Shown here piece after piece: positions 6,202-7,748 of a DNA stretch of 7,748 nt. The DNA is from Nonomuraea sp. Lineage in GTDB: Bacteria; Actinomycetota; Actinomycetes; Streptosporangiales; Streptosporangiaceae. The stretch covers positions 1 to 7,748 of the forward strand of contig JABFVJ010000315.1 in assembly GCA_013362835.1 (NCBI GenBank), given 5' to 3'. The notes under the pieces were generated by a model. That model was not told where the DNA came from, did no database searches, and worked only from the letters and a program-made list of their open reading frames with translations. A program made the translations under genes and the position numbers. Each line of letters opens with the position of its first letter. Position 1 is the stretch's first letter.

Positions 6202-7005
6202 ATGGAGAAGTGGACGCTGGAGGCCCCGGAGCAGCTCACCTTCGGGCCCGTGGAGTCGCTTGAGGTGAGGATCGTCGCAGGCCGCCTGGCCGTGCTCGCC
6301 AGCGACGGCCCGCCCACGCTGGAGCTGACCGAGATCGAGTCGGCCGCGCCGCTGCTCGTCAGTTATGACGAGCTGACCAAGGAGCTCGTCATCGCCTACG
6401 AGGGCCTGACGTGGGACGGCCTGCTCGGCTGGCTCAAACGCGACCGGCGCAGGACCAACCTGACGATCACCGTGCCCCGGGGTTGCCGGGTCAACGCCGA
6501 GGTCGTCAGCGCGTCCACGGTCCTGGCCGGGTTCGAACGCTCCACCCGGGTCAAGAGCGTCTCCTCCGAGGTCGTGCTCGACGGCGTGAGCGGCGAGGTC
6601 TCCGCCTCGACCGTCTCCGGCTCGATCGAGAGCCGGGCCATGGACGGCGACCTGTCGATGAAGACCGTCTCGGGCGAGCTGACGCTGGCCGACGGCACCC
6701 CGCGCCGGCTGAAGGCGAGCACGGTCTCCGGCCGCATCACCGCCGACCTGGCGCTGCGGCCGACGAGCCACGTGACCTTCAACAGCGTCTCGGGCGCCAT
6801 CCTGGTCCGGGTGCCGGAGAACGTCGAGACCGACGTCAGCGTCAGGAGCACGTCCGGCCGGCTGAGCTCGACCTTCGACGAACTGTCCGTGGAAAGCAGC
6901 CCCGGCTCCAAGACCCTGTCGGGGCGGCTGGGTGGCGGCATGGCCTCGCTGTCGGCGCACACCGTCTCCGGCGAGGTCGCGCTGCTCAAGGGAGAGAAGG
7001 AATGA
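6202..7005 (+). CDS. DUF4097 family beta-strand repeat protein, cytoplasmic
   Basis: A 267-aa protein of the DUF4097 (putative adhesin-like) beta-repeat family; biochemical role unknown. From about residue 100 it repeats a (T/S)(V/T/L)SG turn: TVSG at 137, 155, 174 and 254, SVSG at 195, STSG at 216 and TLSG at 238, with a degenerate SVSS at 119. The spacing is 16-22 residues, as in a stacked beta-solenoid. The N-terminal 70 residues form a separate strand-rich section, followed by LTWDGLLGWLKRDRRR (69-84), a hydrophobic then strongly basic stretch that could contact a membrane or nucleic acid. There is no signal peptide, lipobox or transmembrane helix, so despite the adhesin label it should stay in the cytosol. 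ATG 6202 has GAGGAGG nine bases upstream. The stop overlaps the padR start (ATGA, 7002-7005), indicating translational coupling with the regulator. Confidence 0.9.
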   Translation: MEKWTLEAPEQLTFGPVESLEVRIVAGRLAVLASDGPPTLELTEIESAAPLLVSYDELTKELVIAYEGLTWDGLLGWLKRDRRRTNLTITVPRGCRVNAEVVSASTVLAGFERSTRVKSVSSEVVLDGVSGEVSASTVSGSIESRAMDGDLSMKTVSGELTLADGTPRRLKASTVSGRITADLALRPTSHVTFNSVSGAILVRVPENVETDVSVRSTSGRLSSTFDELSVESSPGSKTLSGRLGGGMASLSAHTVSGEVALLKGEKE

Positions 7006-7742
7006 GCCCTGTCTTCGGTCACGGCCGGCTCCGGCTGTACCTGCTCAAGCTGCTGGAGGAGAGCCCGCGGCACGGCTACGAGGTGATCCGCCTGCTGCAG
7101 GACCGCTTCCTCGGCGTCTACTCGCCCTCCCCCGGCACGATCTACCCGCGCCTCGCCCGCCTGGAGGAGGAGGGCCTGGTCACGCACGAGGTGGTCGAGG
7201 GCAAGAAGGTGTTCTCGATCACCGACAAGGGCCGCGAGGAGCTCAACGCCCGGCTCGACGAGCTCGACGACCTGGAGCAGGAGATCTCCGCCTCCGTGCG
7301 CGACATCGCCCGCGAGGTCAAGGAGGACGTCCGCGACACGGTGAAGTCGCTGCGCGACGAGCTGACCCGGATGGCCAAGGACGTACGCACCGGCACCCGC
7401 GAGAGCGCCAAGACCGTGCGCGACAAGCAGGCCGAAGAGCTCAAACGGCTCAAGGAGCAGCAGAAGCGGCAGTGGATGGCGCACGCCAACCAGTGGCAGG
7501 AGGAAAGCGACCGGCTGGCCGGCGAGTGGCGCCGCATCTGGACGGACATCTGGAGCACGCTCGGCGGCGACACCGTCAACCGGGTCGAGCTCGACGCCGA
7601 GCTGGGCGAGCTCCTCGCCGACTTCGTGGCCCAGGCCCGCACGGAGGCGTCCGAGGCCGCCCTGACCCCGCAGAAGCTGGCCGAGCTGCACGCCGTGCTC
7701 GACGACGCGTCCGCCCGCATCCGCGACATCCTCGAACGCTGA
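7002..7742 (+). CDS. PadR family transcriptional regulator with long helical C-terminus
   Basis: A 246-aa regulator. The PadR winged helix fills residues 8-85: RLYLLKLLEESPRHGYEVIR (11-30), then SPSPGTIYPRLARLEEEGLV (41-60) as recognition helix and turn, and the wing VVEGKKVFSITDKGREEL (64-81). PadR proteins are usually about 110-180 aa, so this is long. Residues 82-185 form a highly charged helix with V99RD, V110RD, L117RD, V128RT and V139RD spaced 11, 7, 11 and 11, a mixed hendecad/heptad pattern typical of amphipathic helices or coiled coils. A tryptophan-rich stretch follows (W158, W165, W176, W180, W184). Residues 190-246 are acidic and helical. The start overlaps the preceding stop, with GGGAG/AAGG just upstream. 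It probably represses its own operon through the sites at 6121-6162; its ligand is unknown. The stop is six bases before the window edge. Confidence 0.93.
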   Translation: MSPVFGHGRLRLYLLKLLEESPRHGYEVIRLLQDRFLGVYSPSPGTIYPRLARLEEEGLVTHEVVEGKKVFSITDKGREELNARLDELDDLEQEISASVRDIAREVKEDVRDTVKSLRDELTRMAKDVRTGTRESAKTVRDKQAEELKRLKEQQKRQWMAHANQWQEESDRLAGEWRRIWTDIWSTLGGDTVNRVELDAELGELLADFVAQARTEASEAALTPQKLAELHAVLDDASARIRDILER

Positions 7743-7748
7743 CTTCCT

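Noticed and set aside
2532..6317. A very long open frame on the minus strand opposite kgd and beyond
   Set aside because: It mirrors the codon-position GC bias of kgd on the other strand, is Arg/Val/Gly/His-rich without any recognisable domain, and runs across the kgd terminator and the DUF6104 gene. It is a shadow frame.
6411..7001. Possible N-terminal extension of PadR into the DUF4097 gene
   Set aside because: The upstream residues are Arg/Pro-rich shadow translation. The ATG at 7002 has a ribosome-binding site and begins directly at the PadR winged helix.

Overview
This is a high-GC actinomycete window. The strongest taxonomic marker is a fused 2-oxoglutarate decarboxylase/dehydrogenase (Kgd), a form confined to Actinobacteria. 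GTG use, a TTA codon and PadR/DUF4097 and DUF6104-type genes also fit. The wording of the Kgd N-terminus makes me lean to Streptosporangiales, but that is recall rather than measurement.

Left part (1-1988). A minus-strand pair encodes an ArsR-like winged-helix regulator (699-1271) and an MFS transporter (702 down to the window edge, truncated), joined by a 4-bp ATGA overlap. Divergent from them, a plus-strand gene (1344-1988) encodes a free-standing B3/B4 domain related to the editing module of phenylalanyl-tRNA synthetase. The 72-bp divergent region holds a striking tandem operator, two copies of GCAAA-N6-TTTGC sharing a GC. On each side a TANNNT -10 hexamer sits exactly at -12 to -7 from the ATG, so both divergent mRNAs look leaderless.

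Middle part (1989-6104). A 204-bp leader region precedes kgd (best start GTG 2193, 1212 aa). Kgd feeds the TCA cycle at 2-oxoglutarate. A strong intrinsic terminator closes it. Next come a small second hairpin and a 59-aa acidic gene of the DUF6104 type.

Right part (6105-7742). A promoter (TTGAGT-N17-TATCGT) with an operator-like palindrome on its -10 drives a two-gene operon: a cytoplasmic DUF4097 beta-repeat protein and a PadR-family repressor with an unusually long amphipathic helical C-terminus. The genes overlap by ATGA. The layout suggests autoregulation by PadR.

The less explained parts are the two self-regulated regulator-partner modules: ArsR-like/MFS with the divergent B3/4 gene, and DUF4097-PadR. 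I see no tRNA, rRNA, CRISPR array, insertion sequence or phage gene.
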